From positions 6,278,134 to 6,342,133 of the forward strand of contig CM035304.1 in the NCBI GenBank assembly GCA_002900995.3: a stretch of 64,000 bases of DNA. The letters run 5' to 3'. Below are positions 1-11,843 of the stretch, piece by piece. The notes beneath the pieces were generated by a model, which saw nothing but the letters and a program-made list of their open reading frames with translations, was not told where the DNA came from and ran no database searches. A program made the translations under genes and the position numbers. Position 1 is the stretch's first letter. Every line of letters starts with the position of its first letter. Source of the stretch: Ganoderma boninense (taxonomy: Eukaryota > Basidiomycota > Agaricomycetes > Polyporales > Polyporaceae).

Positions 1-2300
1 GCCTGATCTCTCTTACCTTCCTCTTACCGCTTCAACACTTCAACGTTCTGGCTCCCTCAACATCGAACCGGCTGGACACACTCTTGCACTCATGACAACC
101 GGTTCCCTGCCCTTGGAACGATTGAAACCGCACGCATACATAGATACTCCGGAGGATTGTACGTCCAACTCATTTTTTTTCGCAAGACCTGGTCCCAGTT
201 CGGCGAGATCACCACGCAAGGGCTTATATGCGCTTGACTTCGCTCAAAAGTTCCAGGGAAGCGAGTTCCTACGCCAGCGCATCGTACGGCGAGAACCCTT
301 TGAGCATAGACATCATTTCCGAACGTACGTCTCGCATTCATATCGTTTTGAGTGGTGTTGGCCCAACATATACCCCCCTCAGTTGCGTAAATGAGGCTAA
401 GTACATCGCAGAGAGAGGTTCCAGCTAAGGGCTCATGGATTTCGCCCTCAATTCGTGTCTCCTGAACAATTGCAATCGCAGGCTCCGATGGCCAGAGTGG
501 GTCCGATCGGCCTAGGATGTGTGTCTGCCACACGACACAAGAGGGTGCATGGATATGAGACACACAATGCTCGAAGCAGGTTTGGATGGCGAGGGTCATG
601 TGGAGCAGTTGTCGTCGATTGGAGAGAGGTGAGTACTTGGTTCCCTTTTGTTCCGGGGTACAAGTGGAAGTCAAGCAGATGGTCTTGACCGTTGTTGCAC
701 GCGCGGGCCCAAGATCCTTTTTCGACTACCTCATCCCATAGGAAGTCGTTCACCACCCCGCCTCTTCGTCGCTCAGCTCCGATCGACACTGCCGTTCATC
801 CACATCGATGGTTTCGGCGGGTTTGTATCGAACGCGGGCAAAGACGTCCGCCAGTCTCCGTTATGGAGTTTGGTGTTCATTTTGTACGTCCTTTTCCTCT
901 GCGCTCGAAACCCCGCGTCATTGCATCGCACTGTTAAGGCGTAATGCATGAGCACGAAGTCGTTTCGGAGAGCTGCGCTAGAGAGTATCTACCCGAACGC
1001 AATCCCTGTGAGTGACCGTCTCACATGTCTGCACAGTTTCCGCGCCAGTCTCGATGACACGTTCTATGCTGTCGTCAACGCAGCCCGGCCTCGCTGGTCT
1101 GTGTCGCACTCATAGACCCCGTCCTCGAGAGCTGTACGTGATCCTATCTTAGACTCAGAATGCCGGTGGAGTGGTGACTCCATGTGTCCGTTCGTCCGCC
1201 GACGCGAACTGCCTGGCTGAAGCGAGATGGGGACGCCGTCAAGTAGATTACACTCATGGATCATATGCTGACTGTGGATGATCGTTTTTAGTTCTCCTGA
1301 GTCGCGTGTCGCGAAAGTTGAATTGAACTCATGCACAACGCCGAGGACCGAATGTCGTCCACGGCTCCTTACTACCTCCTGGTCTCCGATACCAAAATTA
1401 GATATCCTCGGAGGCATGTGTCTCCAAGCCAACGAAGCTCTGGTCGATATGAAATACTGTATGTCTCTCCACACTGCACGCATGCCTCCAGGTTTACGAA
1501 TACCTGACGTCTACAAGCCGGTGCAGCAAATTTCGCTCACCAGGAACGCCTATGGCGAGATATGACAGTATCTGGTCGTCATCGGCGATGGTGGTATACT
1601 CGTTGACTACTTGACATGTCACATAGCAGAGGTGCGTCGGAAACTCAGCCTTCATGTCCTAGCATGTCCTTCAGGTGGTATACTTTTATAAATAGCTACT
1701 GAACGCATGCCACTGCTGCGCATGGATCCTTGATCTGTTATTTCCGGGCGTGAGTGTTGCCCGACTGCTCTACTGTGTCGACGCTTCCGTCCATCGCGCC
1801 CTCGGCCGCACGTAAGTAGATGCGATGCATATTTCAGTCGCCAGTGACTGCCAGAGACCCATCCGTTATTACACATACACGGGTACTTCGGCAGACGCTG
1901 CCTTCGTGCCGTTGCCACCCCTACATCGACAGGCGTTATTGGTGATCTGTGATGCCTTGTGGTGGCGTCGTACACACGCGTCCATACTCCACTCCGGAGG
2001 GACGATAGGGACGACGGGTGGGCACGGGACCGCCATCAGGAACATGTGCTGCTCAACTGTGTTCCCTGTGCATGACGTCCAGCTACTTCAGTCCAATTAC
2101 ACCAAGACTAACGTTTGCGTCAACAGGCCAATGAACGGTGTCCCGTTGAGAAAGGCTTCCGGAACGTAAGCCTGGGGAAGAGCTTGCGTTAATATTGGAC
2201 TTCACTGCGCAATCGGAAGCGATCCAAGGCCGACCGCCTCCATGCGACTGCACGAACTTCGCCATTGATAGCGACCGCAAACTCCGGTGTGGCTGTGTAA
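1..2300. other. Left flank without a recognisable gene
   Basis: No reading frame here reaches a convincing exon chain. The longest open stretches (a minus-strand frame at 90-674, a plus-strand frame at 1278-1565) show no family signature and are interrupted on all sides. The stretch could hold decayed genes or the distal promoter of the protease downstream. Confidence 0.4.
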
Positions 2301-2379
2301 GTGCTGATCTGTTCGTCCATCCCCGTTGCTGATGCGACCGACGCAGGTAGGATCGTCCAAGATTATCCTAGGATTGCCT

Positions 2380-2408
2380 CACCACCACCACCACCACCAC
2401 CACCACCA
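2380..2408. repeat. (CAC)n trinucleotide repeat
   Basis: About ten uninterrupted CAC units lie 36 bp upstream of the TATA box of the aspartic protease gene. On the complementary strand they read GTG. Probably a promoter-region microsatellite. Confidence 0.9.
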
Positions 2409-2443
2409 GAGGCCACTCGGAGAGAGCGCAAGATTCAGATCAG

Positions 2444-2450
2444 TATAAAA
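2444..2450 (+). promoter_or_regulatory. TATA box of the aspartic protease gene
   Basis: TATAAAA followed by G lies 85 bp upstream of the protease ATG, at the spacing expected for a fungal core promoter with a short leader. The intervening sequence is C-rich and ATG-free, consistent with a 5' untranslated region. Confidence 0.65.
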
Positions 2451-2534
2451 GCGTGCGCAGGCTCCACCAGCCCACCAGGACCTGCTCCACACTCGCTCCT
2501 TGCCCCGCCCACCTCCACTCCCCTCGAGTCCGCG

Positions 2535-4073
2535 ATGGCCCGCTTCTCCACCCTGCTCGCTCTCTGCATGGCCGCGGCTGCCGCGTCGGCGTCGCCCGTC
2601 GTCGTCCGCGACTCCCCGATCTCGCTGCCGCTCGCGCGGCAGTTCAAGTCGACGGGGGTGGGCGCGATCCTCGCCGCGGACCGTGCGCGCGCGGAGGTGC
2701 TCAAGAACGTCGGGCTCGCCAAGGGCGGGAACGCCTCGAAGCGCGCGAACCTCGTCGTCTCGAACGCGGACACGTACTACGCCGCCGAGGTCGGCATCGG
2801 CTCGCCCCCGACGACGTACACGCTCCTCGTGGACACCGGCAGCGCGAACACCTTCGTCGGCGCGGGCAAGGCGTACGTGCAGACGTCCACGAGCCAGGAC
2901 ACCGGAAACACCGTTGTGAGTCTCCCTGCTTCCGTCTGTGCAGGCCAGCATGGTGCTGACGACGCGACGTGCGACGCGATGCAGTCGGTCTCGTACGGCT
3001 CCGGCTCGTTCTCCGGCGAACAGTACACGGATAGCGTGACGCTTGGTGACATTACTATCACGAACCAGGGCATTTCCGACGCCACCCAGTCCTCCGGCTT
3101 CTCGGGCATCGATGGCATCCTTGGGTGCGTCCAGGACAGTCACGACGCCCGAATCCGCTGACCTTTTGATTAGCGTCGGCCCCTCTGACTTGACTCAGGG
3201 TACCGTCTCGGACGGTAACGTCGTCCCCACCGTGACGGACAACGCGTACTCTCAGGGCCTCATCGGCGCCGAAGTGCTCGGCATTTCCTTCTTGCCCGCC
3301 TCTTCCGGCTCGGACGTCAGTGGCACCCTGGACTTCGGCGGTGCCGACTCGTCCAAGTACTCTGGCGATCTCAACTATGTGTACGTGCTCCGTTCTGCTC
3401 GCGTTCCTGCCCAAGAATCTCGACTTATGTGGTGGCGATGATGTGCAGCTCGATCACCGGGACCTCCCCGGCATCCAACTACGTCGGCATCGACCAGTCG
3501 ATCACTTACGGCCAGGACACGCAGATCCTCTCGACCACCGCTGGCATCGTCGACACGGGCACCACCCTCCTCTTGCTCGCCACCGATGCCTTCGACGCGT
3601 ACCAGCAGGCGACCGGCGGCGAGATGGACTCGACCACCGGCCTCCTCAAGATCTCGAGCAGCCAGTACGACAACCTCCAGAGCTTGTTCTTCACCATCGG
3701 CAGCGTGAGTATTCTTCTTCGCCCTTCGAACAAGTTAAAACAGTCCTCACGCCCGGGTCGACAGCAAACCTACGAGTTCACCGCTAACGCTCAGATCTGG
3801 CCTCGCTCGGTACGTCCCCTCCCTTGTGGTGTCCGTCTGCCATCTGCTAGGCGCTAAGGTTCTTGCCGCATCCGTATCTAGCTCAACAGCGTGCTCGGCG
3901 GCGATTCTGACAGCATCTACCTCGTCGCTTCGGACCTCGGCTCGAACAGCGGCCAGGGCCTCGACTTCATCAACGGCTACTCGTGGATCGAGCGGTTCTA
4001 CGTCGCGTACGACGTGACGGACAGCCAGGTCGGCTTCGCCACTACGGAGTACACGACCTCGACCTCAAACTGA
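2535..4073 (+). CDS. Secreted pepsin-family aspartic protease (polyporopepsin-like)
   Basis: Endopeptidase of the pepsin A1 family, closest in my recognition to basidiomycete polyporopepsins. It should act outside the cell after propeptide removal. Six exons join cleanly in phase: 2535-2915, 2985-3124, 3174-3380, 3449-3704, 3765-3809 and 3882-4073, giving 406 residues. The protein starts with a signal peptide (MARFSTLLALCMAAAAASAS) and a propeptide of roughly 60 residues. Both catalytic aspartates are present: DTGSANTF (first lobe, about residue 105) and DTGTTLLL (second lobe). The flap region carries SVSYGSGSFSG, with the flap tyrosine, rebuilt exactly by splicing intron 1. Length suits the family. 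The start ATG is the one just before the signal peptide and lies downstream of a TATA box. No lesion was seen, so this gene is probably active. Confidence 0.95.
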
Positions 4074-5648
4074 GGCTAGCGGTGTGGCGCTTTCGCGCAC
4101 TGTCTTTCACTTGTGCATGGGATTGTATTGGACATACTCTTCAGTCGTTTACGTGGTTGTTTTTCGAATACCCTACGGACACTGTACCCAGAAAGCGGAA
4201 GATAATGATCTGTTGTAATGCTAGACAACAGGAATGTATATGTTGAGCGGAATATACCGCCCAGTCACTGTGCCGACCAAGTTCCTGACCATCCGAAGTG
4301 GCACTGCAACCTGCTTGTAAGAAGGGCTTCCACCATACTTATTGGAAGAAAAGCGTAAGCAAGTATCACGACGAAGCAAGTCTTAGCTTGGCTAAGGTTT
4401 TATAGTGGACGCGTTGTTTGATTTCAGTCTATACTCACTTCAAACACCGGGCTTACTTTCAATTACTTACGGGTGTATTCTGCTTACTTCCCGGCATTCC
4501 CTGGCGACTAGAGCTGCCTTCAAATCTTTTTCAGTCCGGCGCCGAGTCGACTCTCTCTCCAGCTGGCTCCTACGACTAACAGCCCCCCCAAAGGTCAGCA
4601 CTGGTATTGTTTCCGCCACGATCCCCCATCTGTCAACTGCTACAGATATCCTTTGTGGTTTATAGTTGTCTGGGCCGACTTCTGAGATCCTGCGGAGAAA
4701 TGCTGGGGCGACGATCCAGTTGGCTTCGGTGCCGCTCGGTGACGTTGGGAGGATCTACTCACTCCCTGTCGTTGAATCATCGCCAGATTTCTCAGGTATT
4801 GGTTTCCTTGATCGGCATCTGTACACACTTTTACTACTCGGGATTACATAGCAATATCCTACGGCGCCCCAACAGCGCGGCAGGAAGGGATGAGATGGCT
4901 TTTGACTGCGCGATTGGTTCCCACTCACGACTCCAGGGACGCGCACCACATGCCGGTGAGTGCTCATGACTATATATGACTATCCCAACTTGACGAAAGC
5001 TTAGCTGTGTGTATGCTGGTTCTAAGCATCCCACCGCAGGCAATGGCAGGTGACAAACCGTCTTATCCTCGAAGTCATTTTCCGATCGGCATATAGTCGA
5101 GCTGGACTCGGAGAACGCCAAGGTTTGCGCAGGTGCGGTGCGTACCTGCTTGGCACTGAGAAATCGGGATACCGAAAATAGCGTTCGCAAACCATTTACA
5201 CAGCTATTTACGCTCATGTAACGCAGATGGAATTGCCGATGCACTCCGGCATTTCAACGCCTTGCATACTAGCTGTGGAACTAAGTCCATGAGCTTGCCT
5301 CCTCGTCCGAGGCCGGATATCTAGGCAACCAAGCGAACAGACACTCCCCCGGGAATGACGGGCGATCGCACACGGCCCCGAAATACCCTTTCGGCGACAC
5401 ACGTCTGGTCGAGAAGTCGATGTCCTCGTGCGATCTGGATCCGCACCTGTCTTTGCCTTCGATCCGAGCTGCGGGGTAACATTTCCACGCGGCCTCGACA
5501 ACCCTTTCATGTCCACGGGGGAAGAGCACTGACAAGGGCGCCAGGAGGCGTCGCAGAGATATCGGGCCCGGTTCAGCCCCATGTTTTCAAGCTGTACACC
5601 GTTCCCTCCCCAGCTTGACTAACCCCTCTACTGCTCTCCAAAACGCCA
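4074..5648. other. Intergenic stretch
   Basis: About 1.6 kb between the protease stop and the next secreted-protein gene. Short open frames occur on both strands, but none shows splice-consistent continuation or a recognisable motif. Nothing else seen. Confidence 0.5.
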
Positions 5649-6426
5649 ATGAAATTCTCTGTCTTCGTGTCTGTCGCCAGTCTCGTGGCTGGTTCCGTCG
5701 GCAAGAATGACTTCATCGTCGGCGTGTACGTTCATGACATCGATGCATTGCCGTCGAACAGACAAGTACTGATGATTTGCTATACAATAGGGCCAATCAA
5801 GCACAGTGCGCCAGTACGGAAATTGCCTGGAAGAACGGTGCCGGTGAGTAATCGTTCCGGTGCTCCCCTTCCCCTTTGATAATTCTGACAAGTGGCCGCT
5901 CGACGTACAGGCCCATATAGTCTAGTACGTCGTCGACTTGGGAATCTCGCTACATGTTGCTGCAGCTGTCGTGCTTCTCTGCGTCCTTTTGATCTCCAGG
6001 TGTGAGTAGGTCTATTCTATTTGATCCATCTTTGATTAAAAGACCTCCATCCACCCTGCGGTGTGTAGCGTGTGGATTGAACGTGACGGCGCGGGGGTCC
6101 CTGTGGTTGCGGCTGAAGACCTCGATGCGACGTCTTATCCATTCGTCAACGACGCTGCAGCAGGTACGTAAGTCTTTCAGAAACGTCTTGTGCTAGATGT
6201 TGCGCGATGTTACTATCTATGGCCGTCTTTTTGTAGGCTATACGGTCTCAATCAAAGTCTCCGACAACGACGAGCGCACGGCGTTTACTCAGTACACAAT
6301 CCTGCCTAGTGGTGCGTGACGAACAGCCGACTCTTCATCCTGTTGTGAGATAGGTTTTGCTAATAGGTGTTCATTCCTTACGCAGTGAACACCAGCTGCT
6401 TGCCTCCGTGGGGGTGGGGGTTGTAA
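5649..6426 (+). CDS. Small secreted protein with Kre9/GPI-anchored-type beta domain
   Basis: A short secreted protein, the only plus-strand member of the family seen here. It opens with the signal peptide MKFSVFVSVASLVAGSVG. Splicing 5726-5790 and 5844-5910 gives NQAQCASTEIAWKNGAGPYS, the 'QC...I.W..G..PY' start of the fungal Ser/Thr-rich GPI-anchored (Kre9/Knh1-like) domain. Later exons give VWIERDG..., ATSYPFVND and GYTVSIKVSDNDE (exon from 6237), matching the domain's last strands. A final exon, 6386-6426, adds NTSCLPPWGWGL and a stop. There is no Ser-rich stalk or membrane helix, so the product should be soluble and secreted. Boundaries of the exon between 5911 and about 6068 are ambiguous; at least two phase-consistent solutions exist. 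Function unknown. Confidence 0.6.
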
Positions 6427-6761
6427 TAGATGGTGTAACTGTGCTACTCGCGAGGACTGCCTATCCCAGGCATCTCAGAAATAGCAACAGCTGCGATCCG
6501 GAAGATACCCTTGAAACGAGCTGATAGGCGTATCTTCCTCGCATGGTACATGTCCCCCCTCTGAGCACTCCATCAGCTACGCCCCCGACGTGCTGGAATA
6601 TTCCATGAAGATAATTTGAGACCTATTTTTTTCCTGCATCTCCCATCGAGACTCGACGCTGCAAGTTTCCTGGCCGATCGCGTTGGGCCATGACGGCGTC
6701 ACGTCAAGGCGGCTTGATGCAGGTACAAGGGCCGAAAGAGAAGGGTGAAAGGATAACAGAA

Positions 6762-7118
6762 TCAATGGAGCTTCACGCTGGCCTGGAAGCACAGCGAGCT
6801 TGTATGGACCGATCGGCGCGCGTCGAGGAGGCTTCGGCGGCGTCTGATGCACAAGACGGGGGCGAGCATGAGCACGAGCACGCTCGAGATGACGGAGGCG
6901 ATCGCAATGGCTATGTCGACCCCAGTATCGGTGTAAGCCGAGCGAGGCAATGGTGTTGAGGTTGGTATAGACGAGAGAACGATTGAACTCGGGCCAGCAC
7001 TAGAAGTGGTGGCTAGAGAACTCGTAGAACAACTAGACATCTTCGTCGACGTTGAGAGTGAGCTGAGGTCACCGTCGATGGCCCAGAGAGCACCCGAAGC
7101 GAGGGCCAGACTAGTCAA
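6762..7118 (-). CDS. Small Ser-rich single-pass membrane protein
   Basis: 118 residues in one exon. It has a short hydrophobic N-terminus (MTSLALASGALWA), then about 45 Ser/Thr-rich residues, a membrane helix (VDIAIAIASVISSVLVLMLA) and a stop-transfer CIRRRRSLLDARR, ending soon after. The layout is a minimal form of the neighbouring array members: stalk, helix and arginine patch, but no folded ectodomain and almost no cytoplasmic tail. It may be truncated, or a tail exon may have been missed, since GT and AG sites occur just before the stop. The array context makes a type I orientation (tail inside) likely. No function can be assigned. Confidence 0.5.
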   Translation of the reverse strand: MTSLALASGALWAIDGDLSSLSTSTKMSSCSTSSLATTSSAGPSSIVLSSIPTSTPLPRSAYTDTGVDIAIAIASVISSVLVLMLAPVLCIRRRRSLLDARRSVHTSSLCFQASVKLH

Positions 7119-7315
7119 CAGTACAGTAGAACGTACTGCCTATATCATATTAACTGACGGTCTCGGAGAAATATTTCCTTGTTAGATGGCTCGGCAGAGT
7201 ATATATTTATGGAAACTAGGGGAACGTGTTAAGTCTTGAGAACCTTCACGACGTGAACGGGGCGGCAGCGCACTCGCATGATTGTGACTGGTATTGTCTC
7301 CTCGTAGGACCCACA

Positions 7316-9030
7316 CTAAAAGTCCTCATCCTCAGAATCCGCTTCTCTGGCTCTCAATTCCTCCTTCCTCATAATCGTCTCCGCAACATCAACATTATAA
7401 TGCAGCCCGACAAGTCTCGGTCCCGGTTCAAGTTCGTCAGCTACGCGCCAGCCGCGGACCGCATGCCACCACTCAAGATCATACCAGAGGTGTGTCTCCC
7501 CTGTCACGGGATGCGAGAGAGCCATCGATCTCAATAAAGATGTACTTGAGAGACCGAAGCGACCGTGCGAGCGCCGCGGCGGTCCCGTCGAAGTCGAACA
7601 CAGACTCGTGGAAGCTGCGCACGTACGCCTTCGCGCGGGCGACGATCGGCTTCACGATGTCGTCGTTCCAATTGACGGCGCATCGGCTGGCGTGTCTGCC
7701 CGTATGGCGAGTCGGAGGTGCGTGAGCTCCTGCAGGGGCTGGAGAGAAGAGACCACGACGTCCTATGTGGACACTCAGGATGAGTGGGACGAAGTTGAAA
7801 GCTGAGATGAATCGGAGTCGGTGCACGTACCATGACGTCTTGCCACAGTGGCGGCTCGGGCCTGTCCATGGGGTTCTCGGGCTCCCACAGAGTCTGAAAG
7901 GGATACACGAGCACCAGAGTGAGGTGCGTCAGGGTCCTCGCTAGTTCTGGAGTGCACAGGCTAACGAATGAGGATTGGTGGCGGAGCACGAGTTTGAGGC
8001 GCGGTGCTGGGATTTCGCGCAGGGCGTCCACGGCGTAGGGCTCCAGCGGCACATCCATGGCTCTGAGGACGACTTGCTTGACAGGGCAGCGGGGGCCAGG
8101 GAGGTACAACGTCTGTGGTTCGCAGAGGATGCAGTCGAACTCCTTCTACGGTCGTGAGCTCGAAGCTTCTTGTGCGCGTTCGTTGGCGGAACGGATGTCA
8201 ACAGGATTTCCCATGATATCGTCATTGCTGCGCTGGAATTCGATGAAGGAAAGGGTGCCGTCGAGCGCGGGAAAGAGGTGCTGCAAGTGCTCTAGCAATG
8301 GCGCTCCGTAGAGATGCATGGAGAGTGACCGCACCATGGGATATTGTGTTATGGTGCATACCGGGGCGGGAGAAACGCCCCATGCCTGCAATTCCTCGGG
8401 GTCAACCACGAAATCGCCGAGCTGAAAATTTTCCAAGTTCGACGCGATGCGAGGGAGGAAGGTCTCCAAGGCTGCAGGGTGATAGATCCTAGTCTCCTCG
8501 GTATAGCCCCAGAGGCTGAGGGCGTGGAGGGAAGCGCGGAGCTCTCCGAGAAGCACTTCTCTGCTCTCCGTTGAGCTAAAAATGGTTAGAGAACGGAGGT
8601 GGGGGAGGGCAGCGATAGCGTGGGCGAGCTGCAAATCACAAGCGAGCCTGGTTGTATCGTTGTTGACGAGATAAATTGACACGCTTCGAATATTCCGGCA
8701 AGTGGTGAAGATTTCTAGGAGAAGGGGAGTGTCATCCAAATGACACTCCAAATGTTCTGTGTCCCCGTCGGAGCGAGTTGGCCTCCTCTTGATTTCGAGC
8801 GCACGGACGTAAGGGGTACGGGCAGGAGCATCGACGAAAAGGAAAGAGTGGAATTTCTGGACAGATTCAAAGTCCCGCACCAGAGATATGGGACGCATAG
8901 ACAGTAGTCTTCGTATTCCAATTTTGTGAATGACGAGGGAGGTGCGAGCAAAGGACAGGACGTCCGAGACTTCTGTTAGAAACTCGGAGATGACTTCCAA
9001 GATGTCGGCCTGCAGTCGTACGGGAGCCAT
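7316..9030 (-). pseudogene. F-box-like leucine-rich protein gene, probably disrupted
   Basis: The first exon opens with an F-box-like stretch (LQADILEVISEFL... DVLSFARTS) and continues with LRR-like segments such as LPHLRSLTIF. F-box proteins recruit substrates to SCF ubiquitin ligases. A TAG at 8146-8148 either ends the frame or is the end of a 57-bp intron (8146-8202, weak donor GTTGAC). The same frame then continues with CEPQTLYLPGPRCPVKQVVL. A clear intron follows (donor at 7830, acceptor CTGCAG at 7730-7735). The last exon needs two compensating frame changes. One lies near 7680, before a WNDDIVKPIVARAKAYV segment. The other lies near 7525, after which HPVTGETHLWYDLEWWHAV leads to the stop at 7316. 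Either it is a young pseudogene or the assembly has errors. Confidence 0.55.
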
Positions 9031-9571
9031 TCTTCCTGTGGAAACATGTCAGCATAAACTTGGATTAGCTTAGATATAGACTGAACTTCGTTCCGTGAAG
9101 TTGGGAAACCACTGAGCGATGGCAGTGGGTGAGCTGTTTCGAGGGTCCTGCGGCTGCTGTGGCGAGGTCTGCGAGACAGATAACGCGTAGCGCCCGCTAG
9201 CGTGCTATCGATAATAATTTTCCAACGTTCGCAGGCCTGCACTCCTTCACCGCTGCCCCCACTCATCATTATCTCCAACTGTCAATTTCCCGATCCAAGT
9301 GCTAGCAGCTGTACGAAAAGACAACCTTGGTCTTCACGCGAGCCCTTCGTCGCCAGCTCTCACGCATCCTCTAGGAGCAACCTCATACAAGGATCACCGG
9401 CCACGTATCACAGAAGTCAAGAACGAGGCATATATTGGTATGCTACACAGTGGAAAATACAGGGGCATTGAGACAAAGGTGCGCACTAGTCCGACCAAGT
9501 CCAAAAGTCTGTGAATGCTTGCAGACGGGGATGTGATGTCCATATCATGATGCCAGTGTTCCTTGCCAGGT

Positions 9572-10895
9572 CTATCCTCTCGCTCTGTAAGGAGGCGGGA
9601 GCGATCTGGCTGCCCCATTATCTTCTTCTCGCCTCATTCTCTCTCCTGGGGGCCCACCCGCGAGGCGTACACCGCCATCCGAGGCCACGCGCCGACTGCA
9701 CTCCCGGCGGCTGGAGTTCGTCCTTGGGGCCGTGCCGCGCGATGCAGAATTGGAGGACCCTGCTGCGCTGGCGCTGCTTCCTGAGGGCGTATCTTGTGTC
9801 TGCCGTTCAAGTTGTCGCGGGCGCACGGCACGCGTCAGGAAGGGCAATACACGCTGCGTGATTGCGGGCGCGGACAGCGGGGTCATCATCGTGAGTGGAC
9901 TCCTCTTCTCGGGTATCGGGAGGGGAGGAAGAGGCCGCAGTCGCCATGCTTCCGAGTCCGCGGGCGCAGATTGAGGCTCAGGGGGTGAGCCGACAGTGGA
10001 CGTACCCGTGAAGGTCCCTCGTGCGACCAGGAGCGACAAGTTATTGCTATCCCTAGCCACGAACGACATGGGAGAGAGGGGAGGGTAGTCGATAACAATG
10101 ATGGAGTCAGTGGGGCTTGGGAGTGCGCCTTTTCTAGGAGCGCGCAGCTTTGTGGGTGATGGAATGGCCAGTCGTGGATCTGGCAGTTGGCGAAGTTCTG
10201 TGTGGTGCATTACTGGTGTGAGTGTAGCATACTGAGCTGCGGCATTTTCGCTGTGGCGTACCTGCTGGACGCGGGGCGAGTTCCTTCATTCGGGCGCTGT
10301 GAAGATGCCGTCGGCGCACTGTGTAAATGACGACAGCCAGTCCGAGGACCATGGCTATGCTCCCTGCAGTTATGCCAGCCATGGCCCCGCGACTGAGCCT
10401 TTGCGGTGAGCGGGATGTCGATGGCTTTCCTCCACCTGAAGGGCTATTTACTGAAACAGTCGTGCTCGTCCGCACCCAAGCGATGCTCGATGGATGCAGT
10501 GGAGACGGTCCTGATGTAGTCTGCTGCCTACTCGTTGAGTGTGGTGTGCTCAGTGACCTATGCGATATCGACCCCTTCGAAGAGTGCGTTGTTGAATGAA
10601 AAGTGGGCGAAGAAAGCCGAGATGTTGTCTGGATATGCGTCGTCAGCGAAGAGCGTGGTGTGGTGGTGCCGATACGAGTCGTTGTCCTGTGTATGTTTGT
10701 GGTAGTAGTAGTAACTGTAATACACTCTCGGACCTTGGCTTGGCCTCGGTCGAGAGAGCGATGCGGTACACACAAGATAGGTGCTGGTGTGGCCTCTATT
10801 CCGATTACCAGGAAGGACAGGAGAGTGGCCACGAAGGCCACCGATTGAATGAACGTGTGGATCCGCGCATGTTGCGGGATGTAAATTGTTGCCAT
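9572..10895 (-). CDS. Thr/Ser-rich single-pass membrane protein with C-terminal PPxY
   Basis: Two exons (10262-10895 and 9572-10212, 49-bp intron, phase 1) give 424 residues. A hydrophobic signal lies near residues 15-35. A long Thr/Ser-rich stalk of about 120 residues follows, then a helix at about 170-193 (GAMAGITAGSIAMVLGLAVV) and the stop-transfer RRRHLHSAR. The cytoplasmic tail is about 225 residues, basic and Pro/Ser-rich. It ends with SDGGVRLAGGPPGE and then SLPPPYRARG at the very C-terminus. PPPY fits the PPxY consensus bound by WW domains of Nedd4/Rsp5-type ubiquitin ligases (known for the motif, inferred here). The Kre9-like beta domain of some relatives is absent. The two proteins that share the tail lie at 17867-19010 and 20910-21479. 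Confidence 0.75.
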
Positions 10896-11843
10896 TCTTT
10901 CGAGTCTTGCTATTCACGTATCATCAGCATCGATATATGCCCAGCATATGCCTGCCTGAGGCCGCTGTACTCTACCTTTGGTGGCCCTCTGGGTGTTGCG
11001 GAGTTCCATGACAGGTCAAGACATCGGACAGAATGGAGCGTGGATCCCTTCGGCTTGACTTCAATATGTGCAATTTGGGGGTGCGTTCTGATCCTCGATT
11101 CAAAACCCTTTGGTTGTGTTGGTTGCATCGAAGAAACATGTATCAGAGAACACACGGGCATCGCTGGAGCGACATCCAAGCCACCCTGGAGGGTGATGAC
11201 GACGAAGGTGTAATACATGATGAGACACACACGGTATGGATGGTGTCTAGCGACCGAGATAATGGTCGCCCGGTAAACCCGTCTTCTCTAAGTGGCGAAC
11301 ATCCCAAGTGCCAGAATCAGGATCAAGGATCTTGGCGTTGCGGATGAGTGCCCATGATCACTTCCTTTCGATAGAATCTAGAGGGCGTTGTAGAGGCAGT
11401 TCGGGGCCGCAGGAGACTTCATGATGTGTGTCTGTCTCTACGCCAGCATGACGGTTTCCACGTTGAGCTCCGGTTACGGATTACTGTAGTAGTGAGGGTG
11501 TCCGGCCCCTGATTTTAGCGGACTATGAAGTGAGCTGGCGAATCATGGCCGACAGAGCATCTTTGAGACTTTTTCTCGTCGTGAATCCAGGCAATGTTAA
11601 TGATGTCTCAGGGGTTCTACTATCCACAATGAAGCATGAGTGCATTGTCTGTCTGTTCGGAAGAAGTACAAGGGATCGATACACAAGTCAAGCCAAATGC
11701 AGGTTCTTTCTCTAGCATTCCTATGGTGCTAGTCATAGAGTGAACGTGAGTAATATCGGGACGGTTCTACAATCAATGCGTCGAAACATGTCTTATAGTT
11801 CTCTGTCCGTATCACACCATAGAACTGAATGGGTGGTATACAT

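Noticed and set aside
2379..3143. Long minus-strand frame opposite the aspartic protease (254 residues)
   Set aside because: Shadow of GC-rich codon bias in the protease exon; low-complexity Arg/Gly/Val composition and no motif.
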